From the NCBI GenBank assembly GCA_016716365.1, contig JADJWM010000017.1, positions 124,001 through 188,000 on the forward strand: a DNA stretch of 64,000 bases, written 5' to 3'. The DNA is from Chloracidobacterium sp. (GTDB lineage Bacteria > Acidobacteriota > Blastocatellia > Pyrinomonadales > Pyrinomonadaceae). The translations under genes and the position numbers were made by a program. Shown here piece by piece: positions 28,948 to 36,760 of this stretch. The notes below the pieces were generated by a model that was given only the letters and a program-made list of their open reading frames with translations, had not been told where the DNA came from and did no database searches. Numbering within the stretch: position 1 is the first letter of the stretch; each line of letters starts with the position of its first letter.

Positions 28948-30540
28948 TCAACCGTTGGCGCGGATCGTGTCCCAATCAAGTCCGTAGCGTTTGAGGAAAA
29001 GGTTCAACAGTGAATTGTAGTTCGTCGCCGAATTGTTCGACCGTGAGGCCCCGTAAAGCGTCCGCCCCGCCTCCGCCCTAGTGCGCGAATTCAAACATGT
29101 CTCGATCACCGTCTCAATCTGCACCAACGCGATCCGGTCCAGCTCCGCCATTCTTTCCGCTCCGAGCACCTTTCGCGTCAGCGGGAACCGTTCGCGTTCC
29201 GCGGCGGAATCGCTCCACTTTTTCCTAAGGTGTTCGATCTCCCTGTCCACACACGCGATCGTTATCCTCCCTCCGTCCGCGTAAGCGGCCATCCGCACGA
29301 CCGAGGCCTTCAGGTCGCGAAAGTTGTTGTTCCACGTCGCCGCGGGCGAGGTCGCGAACTCGAGGTACTTCCTTCGGGCCTCCTTGCTCATCGTCACGTT
29401 GATATTGTTTACACCCTGGAAATCTTCAAGCTCGCGATCAAGATTCGGTTCGATGTCCTCCGGGCGATCCTTCAGGTCCAAAAGATGAAAGGGAAAGGAA
29501 TCGATCCTCGCCAGCAGATCCTCACGAAACTCCCCCGCCGCCACCTTCCCCCTCAGGTCCGAATTGGTCCCCGCGATCAAGTAGAAATCCACCTTCTGCG
29601 ATTTTGTGTCACCGAGCTTTCTAACCTCCTTGTCTTCCAGAACCGTAAGCAGCATCTTCTGCACCTCCGGGTCCAGTTCTCCGATCTCGTCAAGGAAAAG
29701 CGTCCCGCCGTCGGCCGATTCAATTAACCCAATGCGATCGACCTTAGCATCCGTGAACGATCCTTTCGCGTGCCCGAACAACTCGGACTTAACGATGTCG
29801 CCACGCAATGTCGCACAGTTTACGTGTATGAATCGTCCCTTCGCCCGGTTCTTTTGCACCCGAAGTTCATGTATGCGCTTCGCTAAACTCGTCTTACCGA
29901 CACCCGTGCTGCCGGTTAGCAGGATCGGATAATTGAAGTTTGACGAGACGTGCAGGATATCGTCGACCATCTTTTCCACTTTTGAATTAGCCGTCGAAAT
30001 GTGACCTTTCAGCAGGGCGATGTCATCGTCCTTTTCTTTACGGAATCGCTGCGCCAGTCGGTTATAGCGTTCTAGCTCGAGATCGATCACGAAATAGCTC
30101 CCCTTGCCGTTCACGAAGGACGACTGGATCAGCTTCGCCGGCGCATAACGGGCCTCCGCCAGCATGAACAGACAGATCTGCATAACGTGCGTACCCGTAC
30201 TGATGTTCAGGAAGTACGACTCCCGTTCCGGATCGAATTCGTAAGACGTCATGAGGTCGAAGAAAGCCGCATAGACCGTTTCGAAATCCCAGGGCTTCTT
30301 CTGCAGATCGATCTCATGCAGCCGCACCTTCGTCTCCGATCGGGCCTCTATGTCCTCCGCCACCTGCACGGCTAGCGCCTTGTGAGTCTTCTGATAGATA
30401 AGCTCATACCGCGCGACCGGGAAACCCTCATGCATGCACAACCCCACCGTCGGCCGCCACTCCTCCCAACGATCCGCTTCAACCTCTGCCGCATCCTTAT
30501 CCGGCCCCAGGCACCCCAGCACTACGATCTCTTTTTCCAT
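28948..30540 (-). CDS. rtcR: RtcR-type CARF-domain sigma54-dependent activator
   Basis: A 530-residue bacterial enhancer-binding protein. Residues 1-170 are the RtcR/CARF regulatory domain with the ligand-type motif SYFLNISTGTHVMQICLF. The AAA+ domain has Walker A GSTGVGKT (210-217), the sigma54-contact loop as GSFTDA (260-265; consensus GAFTGA), Walker B GTLFLDEIGEL and an Arg-finger region GEFREDLLARIDSF. The C-terminus is an HTH (AEAGRTLYGASRSNNSATNYNSL). Known RtcR proteins sense RNA ends or fragments and switch on rtcAB; here no rtcB is nearby, and the divergent ubiquitin-like operon has a sigma54 promoter instead. The start at 30540 is chosen over a frame extending to 30675 that would run through that promoter. 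Confidence 0.92.
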   Translation of the reverse strand: MEKEIVVLGCLGPDKDAAEVEADRWEEWRPTVGLCMHEGFPVARYELIYQKTHKALAVQVAEDIEARSETKVRLHEIDLQKKPWDFETVYAAFFDLMTSYEFDPERESYFLNISTGTHVMQICLFMLAEARYAPAKLIQSSFVNGKGSYFVIDLELERYNRLAQRFRKEKDDDIALLKGHISTANSKVEKMVDDILHVSSNFNYPILLTGSTGVGKTSLAKRIHELRVQKNRAKGRFIHVNCATLRGDIVKSELFGHAKGSFTDAKVDRIGLIESADGGTLFLDEIGELDPEVQKMLLTVLEDKEVRKLGDTKSQKVDFYLIAGTNSDLRGKVAAGEFREDLLARIDSFPFHLLDLKDRPEDIEPNLDRELEDFQGVNNINVTMSKEARRKYLEFATSPAATWNNNFRDLKASVVRMAAYADGGRITIACVDREIEHLRKKWSDSAAERERFPLTRKVLGAERMAELDRIALVQIETVIETCLNSRTRAEAGRTLYGASRSNNSATNYNSLLNLFLKRYGLDWDTIRANG

Positions 30541-30558
30541 TGTGTGACTATCGAGAAA

Positions 30559-30607
30559 TATAATTGTTATAGCATTAAATAGAAACCAAACCTTCGCCAT
30601 TCGATGG
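30559..30607. promoter_or_regulatory. Candidate upstream activator sites between rtcR and the ubiquitin-like operon
   Basis: Two short dyads occur about 60-100 bases upstream of the sigma54 promoter: TATAA-TTG-TTATA (30559-30571) and CCAT-TCG-ATGG (30597-30607). The position is right for enhancer sites of a sigma54 activator; the sequences match no motif I can name, and the first could instead belong to the rtcR promoter. Confidence 0.3.
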
Positions 30608-30658
30608 ACGATCCCAATAAATCCCGCAAATACAGTAGTTAACCTAACAAACGTCCTT

Positions 30659-30674
30659 TGGCACGTCCCTCGCA
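30659..30674 (+). promoter_or_regulatory. Sigma54 (-24/-12) promoter of the ubiquitin-like operon
   Basis: TGGCACG at 30659-30665, four bases, then TCGCA at 30670-30674. GG (30660-30661) and GC (30672-30673) are separated by exactly 10 bases, as required; only one base departs from TGGCACG-N4-TTGCA. The predicted start of transcription is about 30685, upstream of the ribosome site and ATG at 30760. A sigma54 activator gene lies divergently 120 bases away. Confidence 0.85.
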
Positions 30675-30759
30675 CTAACTAATGTTGACAGTCGGGACGA
30701 AGTTCCTTCAAACCGGCCGTCGGCGACAAATATTTGAACAAGGAGTAAGGAAAACCTTT

Positions 30760-31479
30760 ATGCATAAAGACGAAAATGGGGAACTCAATTCCGAAGAAGT
30801 GATCGACGTGGAGGCCTCGGCGAAGGCGGGGAAACCGGTCCCGCCGGGGAGCAAATATCGCATCCGCGTCGACAAGGACAATTTCACGGTGGACCGGTCG
30901 ACGATGACCGGGGCGGAGATACTCGGGCTCGTCAAAAAGACCCCCGCGACGCACAACCTGTACCAGCACGTGCACGGCGGGCAGACGAAACTGATCGGGG
31001 CGGGGGAGTCGGTGGATTTCACGGAACCCGGCGTGGAGCGGTTCACGACGATGAAGATCGCGAACCAGGAAGGGGAGGAGCGCGCCGCACGGCGCTCCTT
31101 CGCGCTTCAGCCCGCTGACGTTGAGTTCCTCGACCGCACGTTCCGGTTGTGGGAAGCGGTCGTAGATGGAAAGAAGCAGTGGGTGATCGCTGAAGGGTTC
31201 AAATTGCCGGCCGGGTACAACGTGGCGGAGGCGAGCATCGCGTTGCGGATCGCCCCGACCTACCCGGACGTGCAGATCGACATGGCGTACTTTTCACCGG
31301 CCCTTACCCGGGCGGACGGGCGGCCGATGAACAATCTCACGCAATTGAAGATCGACGGGAAAGAGTGGCAGCAGTGGTCTCGGCACAGGGCGGCCGGCGA
31401 CTGGCGCCCGGATGTCGACAACATCGAGACCCACCTGCTTTACGTGACCGCATTCCTCGAGGGGGAACTGAAAAAATGA
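30760..31479 (+). CDS. Multiubiquitin-domain / Prok-E2_E fusion (ubiquitin-like modifier plus E2-like)
   Basis: A 239-residue protein with no cysteine anywhere. Residues about 14-100 fit a multiubiquitin beta-grasp domain (KYRIRVDKDNFTVDRSTMTGAEIL, ending VERFTTMK). Residues about 105-239 fit the prokaryotic E2 family E (VEFLDRTFRLWEAV, APTYPDVQIDMAYFSP, WQQWSRHRAAGDWRPDVDNI). The classical E2 catalytic Cys is missing, so a thioester E2 is impossible on this chain; a serine/other-residue or non-catalytic role must be considered. The ATG at 30760 has AAGGA 8 bases upstream and lies after the sigma54 start; an earlier in-frame ATG at 30682 precedes the transcript. Its stop overlaps the E1 gene start (ATGA). 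Confidence 0.85.
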   Translation: MHKDENGELNSEEVIDVEASAKAGKPVPPGSKYRIRVDKDNFTVDRSTMTGAEILGLVKKTPATHNLYQHVHGGQTKLIGAGESVDFTEPGVERFTTMKIANQEGEERAARRSFALQPADVEFLDRTFRLWEAVVDGKKQWVIAEGFKLPAGYNVAEASIALRIAPTYPDVQIDMAYFSPALTRADGRPMNNLTQLKIDGKEWQQWSRHRAAGDWRPDVDNIETHLLYVTAFLEGELKK

Positions 31480-32870
31480 ACAAGTACTCTCTCAGGATCT
31501 CCGGCCGCCATCACGATCAGCTCCGGCGGCATCTGTTCCCCGGCGACGGGCTGGAGGCGGTCGCGTTCGCTCTGTGCGGTCGGAACCGCACGGATGAAGA
31601 ACACATCTTCACCGTTCACAAGGTCGTCCCCGTGGCGTATGCGGATTGCGATCGCACACCGATCTCCGTAACGTGGCCGACCGAGGCCCTCGCCGCCATC
31701 CTCGACGACGCCCGCCGACAAGGCCTCGCGGTGATGAAGTTCCACTCTCACCCCGAGTTCTTCGAGCGGTTCTCCAAGCTCGACGACGAGTCCGACGCGG
31801 AAACGTTCGCGTCGGTGTCCGCCTGGCTGGATGACGGTGAACCACACGGAAGTGCGGTCATGCTGCCGGACGGCCGGGTCTTCGGGCGGGCAATGACGGA
31901 GGGAGGCGAACAGGCTTTCTCGAGCGTGACGGTAGCGGGAGACAAGCTATCGTTTTGGTATCAGCCGGGTGACTGCGATCCAGATTTCGATGGAAAGCTG
32001 GCCGCACAGCTGCAGCTCTTCGGATCCGGCACGACGGCCCGGTTGCGGCGGCTTCGGATCGGCGTGGTCGGGTGCTCCGGCACGGGCAGCTTCGTGGTGG
32101 AGCTGCTCGGTCGGCTGGCGGTCGGCGAGCTGGTGCTGATCGACGACGATCGCGTCGAGGACCGCAACCTAAACCGCATCGTCAACGCGGGCGAAAGGCA
32201 CGTTGGCGAATACAAAGTGGACGTGCTCAAGCGGGCCGTCGAGGCGATGGGGCTCGGAACTAAAGTGGACGCGATTCCTCGCAATCTATACGATCCGGTC
32301 TGCGTGAAAAAGATAGCTCACTGCGATGTCGTGTTCGGCTGCATGGACACCGCCGAGGGCCGACACCTGTTGAACCGAATCGCGGCGTTTTACGTTCAGC
32401 CGTATTTCGACCTCGGCGTGCACCTGTTGGCGGACGGCGAGGGCGGGATCGACGAGGCGAGCGGGGTGGTGCACTACCTTCAGCCGGGCGGCTCGAGCCT
32501 GTTTGGGCGCCGTGCCTACACGCTGGAGGAGGTTCGGGCGGAGGGGCTCCGACGCACGGACCCGGAAGCATTCCAGGCGGAGCGGAAGGCCGGCTACATC
32601 GAGGGGGCGGACGAGAAATCGCCGCCGGTGGCGAGCCTGAACTGCACGATCGCCGGGATCGCGGTGAACGAGTTCCTCTCCCGCCTGCACCCATTCCGGT
32701 CGTGCGACCCGCGGGATTGCGACGTCGTCCGGTTCAACTTCATGGAGACGTTGACAACGAAGGAGAGTGCACCGGAGGAGTGTCCGCTGCTGGCGCCCCA
32801 CGTGGGGCGCGGCGACGTTGAGCCATTGCTCGGATGGTCGTCGCTGAGCATGCGGGAGGTGGAGCCGTGA
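31476..32870 (+). CDS. JAB/JAMM protease fused to ThiF/E1-like adenylation domain
   Basis: A 464-residue bifunctional protein. The N-terminal JAB domain keeps the full JAMM set: Glu27, H90-S-H92, seven residues, Ser100-x-x-Asp103, so it should be an active metalloprotease able to trim or remove a ubiquitin-like tag. The E1 domain (from about 192) has the nucleotide loop VVGCSGTGSFVVE (197-209), Asp in LVLIDDDRVEDRNLNR with the Arg/Asn pair, Lys247 in EYKVDV, and a conserved Cys390 in SLNCTIAG. The ATG overlaps the upstream stop by 4 bases and TGATG links it to the next gene, so all three genes are translationally coupled. Confidence 0.92.
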   Translation: MNKYSLRISGRHHDQLRRHLFPGDGLEAVAFALCGRNRTDEEHIFTVHKVVPVAYADCDRTPISVTWPTEALAAILDDARRQGLAVMKFHSHPEFFERFSKLDDESDAETFASVSAWLDDGEPHGSAVMLPDGRVFGRAMTEGGEQAFSSVTVAGDKLSFWYQPGDCDPDFDGKLAAQLQLFGSGTTARLRRLRIGVVGCSGTGSFVVELLGRLAVGELVLIDDDRVEDRNLNRIVNAGERHVGEYKVDVLKRAVEAMGLGTKVDAIPRNLYDPVCVKKIAHCDVVFGCMDTAEGRHLLNRIAAFYVQPYFDLGVHLLADGEGGIDEASGVVHYLQPGGSSLFGRRAYTLEEVRAEGLRRTDPEAFQAERKAGYIEGADEKSPPVASLNCTIAGIAVNEFLSRLHPFRSCDPRDCDVVRFNFMETLTTKESAPEECPLLAPHVGRGDVEPLLGWSSLSMREVEP

Positions 32871-33220
32871 TGCTGCTGAATTTGATCCGGCGATTATTTG
32901 GCAGGTTGTGGACCCGCAAGCCCTACCCTCTGCGGACCGTGCTCGCTGACAAGATCCCTGACGACATCGATCCGGGATCGATCTATCTGCTCGGCACCAC
33001 CGGCCGGCCATGGGCCGCCGCCTTCGCGTGCCCATGTGGGTGCCGCGAGCTTATCGAACTGAACCTGCTGCCGGAGGGGAACCCGAGCTGGCGGGCCGCG
33101 GTGCATAAAGACGGCACCGCCTCCCTGCACCCCTCCGTCTGGCGGACCATCGGCTGCCAGAGCCATTTCTGGATACTACGCGGCAGGATCGTTCGGGTCG
33201 GGGACTTGACTGATGATTGA
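32870..33220 (+). CDS. DUF6527 protein of bacterial ubiquitin-like operons
   Basis: A 116-residue protein. A short basic N-terminus precedes VLADKIPDDIDPGSIYLLG, AAFACPCGCRELIELNLL with three closely spaced Cys, and SVWRTIGCQSHFWILRGRIV with a Cys and His. The Cys/His set suggests a bound zinc. This family is repeatedly found beside multiubiquitin, E2 and E1/JAB genes; I recall a proposed processing or deconjugating protease role but cannot verify that here. ATG at 32870 overlaps the E1 stop (TGATG) and follows GGAGGTGGAG. Confidence 0.85.
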   Translation: MLLNLIRRLFGRLWTRKPYPLRTVLADKIPDDIDPGSIYLLGTTGRPWAAAFACPCGCRELIELNLLPEGNPSWRAAVHKDGTASLHPSVWRTIGCQSHFWILRGRIVRVGDLTDD

Positions 33221-33240
33221 TCGGCACCCTTGGGTACGCC

Positions 33241-33360
33241 GAGAAACGGGTTCTCCGCACGAGGGAACGGTTCACCGCAAAGTGAAACGGTTTCGCGGTC
33301 CGGTTCAACCACTCACGGAACCGTGAAATGCTTGCGTGGATCGGCGAAACGGTTTTGCGG
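33241..33360 (+). repeat. Phased AACGG direct repeats after the ubiquitin-like operon
   Basis: The core G(A/G)AACGG(T/G)TT recurs with AACGG at 33245, 33266, 33286 and 33348. Distances of 21, 20 and 62 bases are close to even multiples of the helical repeat, so the copies would face one side of the DNA. Flanks are also similar (ending CCGC or CGCGG). It could be a protein-binding array or a decayed repeat; no gene covers it. Confidence 0.45.
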
Positions 33361-33380
33361 ATCGAAGGCGGGTCATTTGT

Positions 33381-33585
33381 TTAGCAGCCGATCGTGATCG
33401 CGCGTTCGAGGTCTTTGACAAGGTCGTCCACACGTCGTCCTCGATGCCAACGGACCGGCGGAATAGACCGGGCGTGGGAGCGAGCCGGCCGCGAAGCTCT
33501 ACGGGTAACAGGGAAGGATCGCGTTTTCGAAGAGCAAATTCAGTGCACCGCTGATGTCCGCGGAGTCCTCCACGATGAGAATCAT
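33381..33585 (-). pseudogene. Remnant of a response-regulator receiver gene
   Basis: On the minus strand an ATG at 33585 opens MILIVEDSADISGALNLLFE, a textbook receiver start with the acidic pair, then stops. In another frame the interval ends VDDLVKDLERAITIGC and a stop at 33381. The middle of the fold, including the phospho-Asp strand, is missing. This reads as a deleted and frameshifted receiver gene. The evidence is the first 20 residues, so confidence is limited. Confidence 0.35.
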
Positions 33586-33934
33586 CTTCGGCGTAGAGGG
33601 GCTAAATCGCCGGTCAATTGTTGCAGAATTCTTGAGCGATGTAATGTGGCCCAATTGGCCAGTAAAAGTTATCGGCATCGCGCCCCGTCAATGACATTGC
33701 TCCAACCTGCTAGTCAGGAATAATGTATTCCGATCAAACGATGCACTCCGCCCATAGGAGTTATTGCGAATCGTCAGTGTCGGACGCGGGTGCCGCGGAA
33801 CAGGGGTTTAGCGTGGTAAAATCGGCGACTGAACCGCTGAATATATCCAAAAACAATAGCACAAACAGGCAAAAGTTACGAGGATAGGAATCTCGAGGGT
33901 CGGCAGATAGGAGCCCGAATTTGGCACCTACGGT
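33586..33934. other. Non-coding interval
   Basis: About 350 bases between the receiver remnant and the 3' end of the CHAT gene. It is AT-richer than the flanks and contains no gene, hairpin or repeat I can support. Confidence 0.5.
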
Positions 33935-36493
33935 TCATCTAAAATCGCCCAACGCCGTGAAGGAGGACCAGAAGTATGGCTCATGAAAACCTTGCTGCTT
34001 ATTTTGAATCAAAGACAGTGCTGCTTTTTGCATGGCCTTTGATGTAGATTGTGTTTTAAGGTACTCAGCGTAGAACGCGACGGCGAAAAAGTTGGTCGAT
34101 TTGTCAGTTGCCTCCCACTGCGATGCGATGATCGTCGTGCTACCCGAACCGAGCATCGCCCAAGGGACGCTGATGAGGCCTTCGCCGTTGTGGACTTTGC
34201 TGGTGTCGCACGAGGCGAGGAACGCCAGGCTGCCGGGTTTCAGGCGGAGCGCGAGTAGATCGTTGACCGTGACTTTCCCTGAATCGCCAGGTCCCGGAGC
34301 GAAGGCGAGAAAGGAGGAAAGTGGATCTTCGCTGTCGAGTTGGGCGTGCATCGAAAAATGGAGTATATCTGCGCCGGCTGCGGACCTCATGAAGGTCTTC
34401 CTCGTGGAGCGAATTACAGGAGCGGTTCCGAATAATCCCCCGATGCTTTTCGCTTCGTCGTTTACATGGGCGAGTCGCTGATTGTTGAAGGTGTCATTTG
34501 CAAAGATCGCAATTGTCTTTCTGCGAGGTGGCTCCGACGAGAGGCTTTGCTTTAGCAAATAGACCGAGGGCGAGTACGAGATGGTATTGGTTTCTATAAG
34601 GTATTTGCTCCCGTCCGGGCTTAGGGCTTGAAACGGGATACGCCACAGAAGCTTATCGGGCACGAACACTAAGTGACTCGATTTGAGCTTCAAAGGCTTG
34701 AGTAACAGATCGAAAAGTCGCTTGCCGTTGCTTTTGAAGAATATCCGGTCATTGATCTTTGATCGGGTTTCTTCAGCGAGTTGAGAAATTTGTTCTTCCC
34801 CGAGCCCCAGTTTCACGACCCGAAGGGCCTCACCGGGTTCGATGACGAAGGCCAGGAGGCTACCGGACGGGGTGAACTCGTATGAGATCACGGACGTGCC
34901 AGGCGGCAACTTTAATCCGACGGCCGAGAAATCCTGATCCAACTGGCTCTCAGTTCGTCGTTCGCTGACGATCTGCTTTTCTAGTTTGATGAGAGACTCC
35001 TCGCTAATCTTTCCATCAACAAATTCCTTTGAGGTCGAGAAGAGCTTCGTTCGACGAGACTTCGACAGGTCGGCACGGGGCTTGAGCCCCGATTCTTCGA
35101 TCCGATCCCTTAGAATATTCGCTTTCAATTGCTCGGAATACTCAAAAGCTTTAATAGGGGCTTGCTCGGACTCGATCTCGGACAGCAACCGATAAATCGA
35201 ATGATTGACCTCCATCATCCCGATCGAGAGGGACGGCGCATCGCTGTTGCGGAACGGCTCGAATGCCCCGAGTGCCTTGCTCGCGAATTCTCTCGCCGAT
35301 CGCTCATCGCCCGATCGCCAAGAGCCCAATGCGAGTTTGTAATAGATGCCCGGCAGATCGTCACGGTAGTTTGCCTCCTCGGTCAATCGGCGTAGGGTTT
35401 CGGAATGGTTGATAAGCTCTTTCCAATTCTTATCCCGCTCCGCGATCGTGCTTTTCCAGTACGGAATGAGGAAGTCGGAACTCGCCTGCTCTTTCGCGAG
35501 CTTCGAGAAATACTCCTCCGAGAGCAACCGGTTACCCTTATAGTTCTCGACCAAAGCGCGTCCGAGAAAACGCCCAAAGCCAAATGCATTCCGCTTGTCA
35601 ATCAGTTCGAGTTGCTGAAGATACTTTTGAGCCGCCGGAATGTCATTCTCGTATAGTGATCGGAGCAATAGGCTTGTTAGAAATTGTCCGGAGTGCTCGT
35701 CGACACCTGCTCGAAACGAAAGGCTCAGGCCCTTCAAATAGTGGTCGGTTGCCTTACGCGGTTGGCCCGTGGCATCGAGCATATTCGCGAGTTCCAGATG
35801 CGCCACGCGGTTCCTGTGCTCATATCCGACCCCTGATGAAGCCTCGATCAACTTCTCGGAGTAAGCGATGGCCTTCGCTTGATAGTGCTTTGCGCTCCAG
35901 GCAAGACTTAAGAAGCGCAGTGACTCCTGGTAAGTGGTAGTATGCCCGCCGGCTAAGGCCAGAGATTCCGCCTTTTCGAACCAGAGGATCGCCGAGAAAT
36001 CGTGCCCGGCTGAAAACAATGTTCGTCCGACCTCAAGGTAGTAGCTCGCGAGCGTCGCAGAATCGTTCGGAGCAAGTGATAGAGCAAATTTAATGTTGTC
36101 TAAGGTTGGAGGGAATTCTTGTTTCCTTCGATAAACCGAGGCCTTGCAGAAATAGAGGTTGGCTGCGTCTCTAGGAGAGTTTTCCCTCAGGGTCCGATCG
36201 GGTGCGATTCGATCGACCGATTCAATGGCGGCATCGAATCTTCCCAATTGGATGTATGTCCGGCATAGATACGAAGAAGCCTGAGCAGCTTCGACGATAC
36301 GCCTCGCTTTCATCAGGCGTTCTACTTCCGAAGGACCGCGAGCAGCTATCTGGTCGAATAGACCCTGCGCGTAGAGTCTCGCAATACTCTCCGGGTTGCG
36401 CTGCGCGTCCGCCGTAACCGAGATGAGGACCAGAATGAGCGCGAACGTTACGGTTCGCTTCAATCTAGTCCTCAAATTCGGGTTATTATCCAT
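33935..36493 (-). CDS. Exported TPR-CHAT protein (caspase-like protease)
   Basis: An 852-residue protein with a signal peptide (TVTFALILVLISVTADAQ), a long helical TPR region (about 45-440) and a C-terminal CHAT domain (about 560-852). The CHAT dyad looks intact: His716 in ILHFSMHAQLD and Cys762 in LAFLASCDTSK, followed by EGLISVPWAMLGSG and WSSFTALGD. CHAT proteins are peptidases of the caspase fold. TAGGAG lies 6 bases before the ATG. It is the last gene of a leftward operon with a sigma factor, anti-sigma factor, S9 peptidase and a small exported protein. Confidence 0.9.
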   Translation of the reverse strand: MDNNPNLRTRLKRTVTFALILVLISVTADAQRNPESIARLYAQGLFDQIAARGPSEVERLMKARRIVEAAQASSYLCRTYIQLGRFDAAIESVDRIAPDRTLRENSPRDAANLYFCKASVYRRKQEFPPTLDNIKFALSLAPNDSATLASYYLEVGRTLFSAGHDFSAILWFEKAESLALAGGHTTTYQESLRFLSLAWSAKHYQAKAIAYSEKLIEASSGVGYEHRNRVAHLELANMLDATGQPRKATDHYLKGLSLSFRAGVDEHSGQFLTSLLLRSLYENDIPAAQKYLQQLELIDKRNAFGFGRFLGRALVENYKGNRLLSEEYFSKLAKEQASSDFLIPYWKSTIAERDKNWKELINHSETLRRLTEEANYRDDLPGIYYKLALGSWRSGDERSAREFASKALGAFEPFRNSDAPSLSIGMMEVNHSIYRLLSEIESEQAPIKAFEYSEQLKANILRDRIEESGLKPRADLSKSRRTKLFSTSKEFVDGKISEESLIKLEKQIVSERRTESQLDQDFSAVGLKLPPGTSVISYEFTPSGSLLAFVIEPGEALRVVKLGLGEEQISQLAEETRSKINDRIFFKSNGKRLFDLLLKPLKLKSSHLVFVPDKLLWRIPFQALSPDGSKYLIETNTISYSPSVYLLKQSLSSEPPRRKTIAIFANDTFNNQRLAHVNDEAKSIGGLFGTAPVIRSTRKTFMRSAAGADILHFSMHAQLDSEDPLSSFLAFAPGPGDSGKVTVNDLLALRLKPGSLAFLASCDTSKVHNGEGLISVPWAMLGSGSTTIIASQWEATDKSTNFFAVAFYAEYLKTQSTSKAMQKAALSLIQNKQQGFHEPYFWSSFTALGDFR

Positions 36494-36502
36494 TGATCGC
36501 TC

Positions 36503-36760
36503 CTAACTTGCAGGTGGTCGGCAATTGCCACCGCCGTCATCATCGCCGCCGTCGGCTCCATTGTTCGGACGACAGTCGGAACACTGACGTACGGGGCAGT
36601 GATCATCCGCACCGAAAAACGAGAGTAGTTGTCCCACCGCATACGAGGCGAAGCTCACGGGCAGGACCGCGACCGAAACAATGCTGCTTGCAGCGAAAAT
36701 GTTTCCCGCGAGCGTTACAATCAAGGCCGCAGCCACAAATAGGGTTTTGAGTCGTTTCAT
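36503..36760 (-). CDS. Small exported Cys-containing protein
   Basis: An 85-residue product with a signal peptide (TLFVAAALIVTLAGNIFAASS), a hydrophobic segment (IVSVAVLPVSFASYAVGQLLSFFG) and a polar tail with four Cys (HCPVRQCSDC, GNC) and a Gly/Asp run. It matches no family I recognise. The start overlaps the S9 peptidase stop (ATGA), so it is co-translated between two exported proteases. It could be a substrate, inhibitor or membrane peptide of that system; this is speculation. Confidence 0.7.
   Translation of the reverse strand: MKRLKTLFVAAALIVTLAGNIFAASSIVSVAVLPVSFASYAVGQLLSFFGADDHCPVRQCSDCRPNNGADGGDDDGGGNCRPPAS

Noticed and set aside
28948..30540. RtcB/RtcA RNA-repair operon next to rtcR
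   Set aside because: No ligase or cyclase gene is present on either side; the only divergent target is the ubiquitin-like operon.
30682..30759. N-terminal extension of the multiubiquitin-E2 gene from the ATG at 30682
   Set aside because: It begins before the start of transcription predicted from the sigma54 promoter and lacks a ribosome site; ATG 30760 has a good one.
32260..33035. Minus-strand frames of 144 and 249 codons opposite the E1/JAB and DUF6527 genes
   Set aside because: They are antisense to genes with complete catalytic motifs and are Arg/Pro-rich shadows.
33336..33723. Plus-strand small genes in the gap after the ubiquitin-like operon
   Set aside because: No start signals and no similarity; the minus strand of this stretch holds a receiver-domain relic instead.
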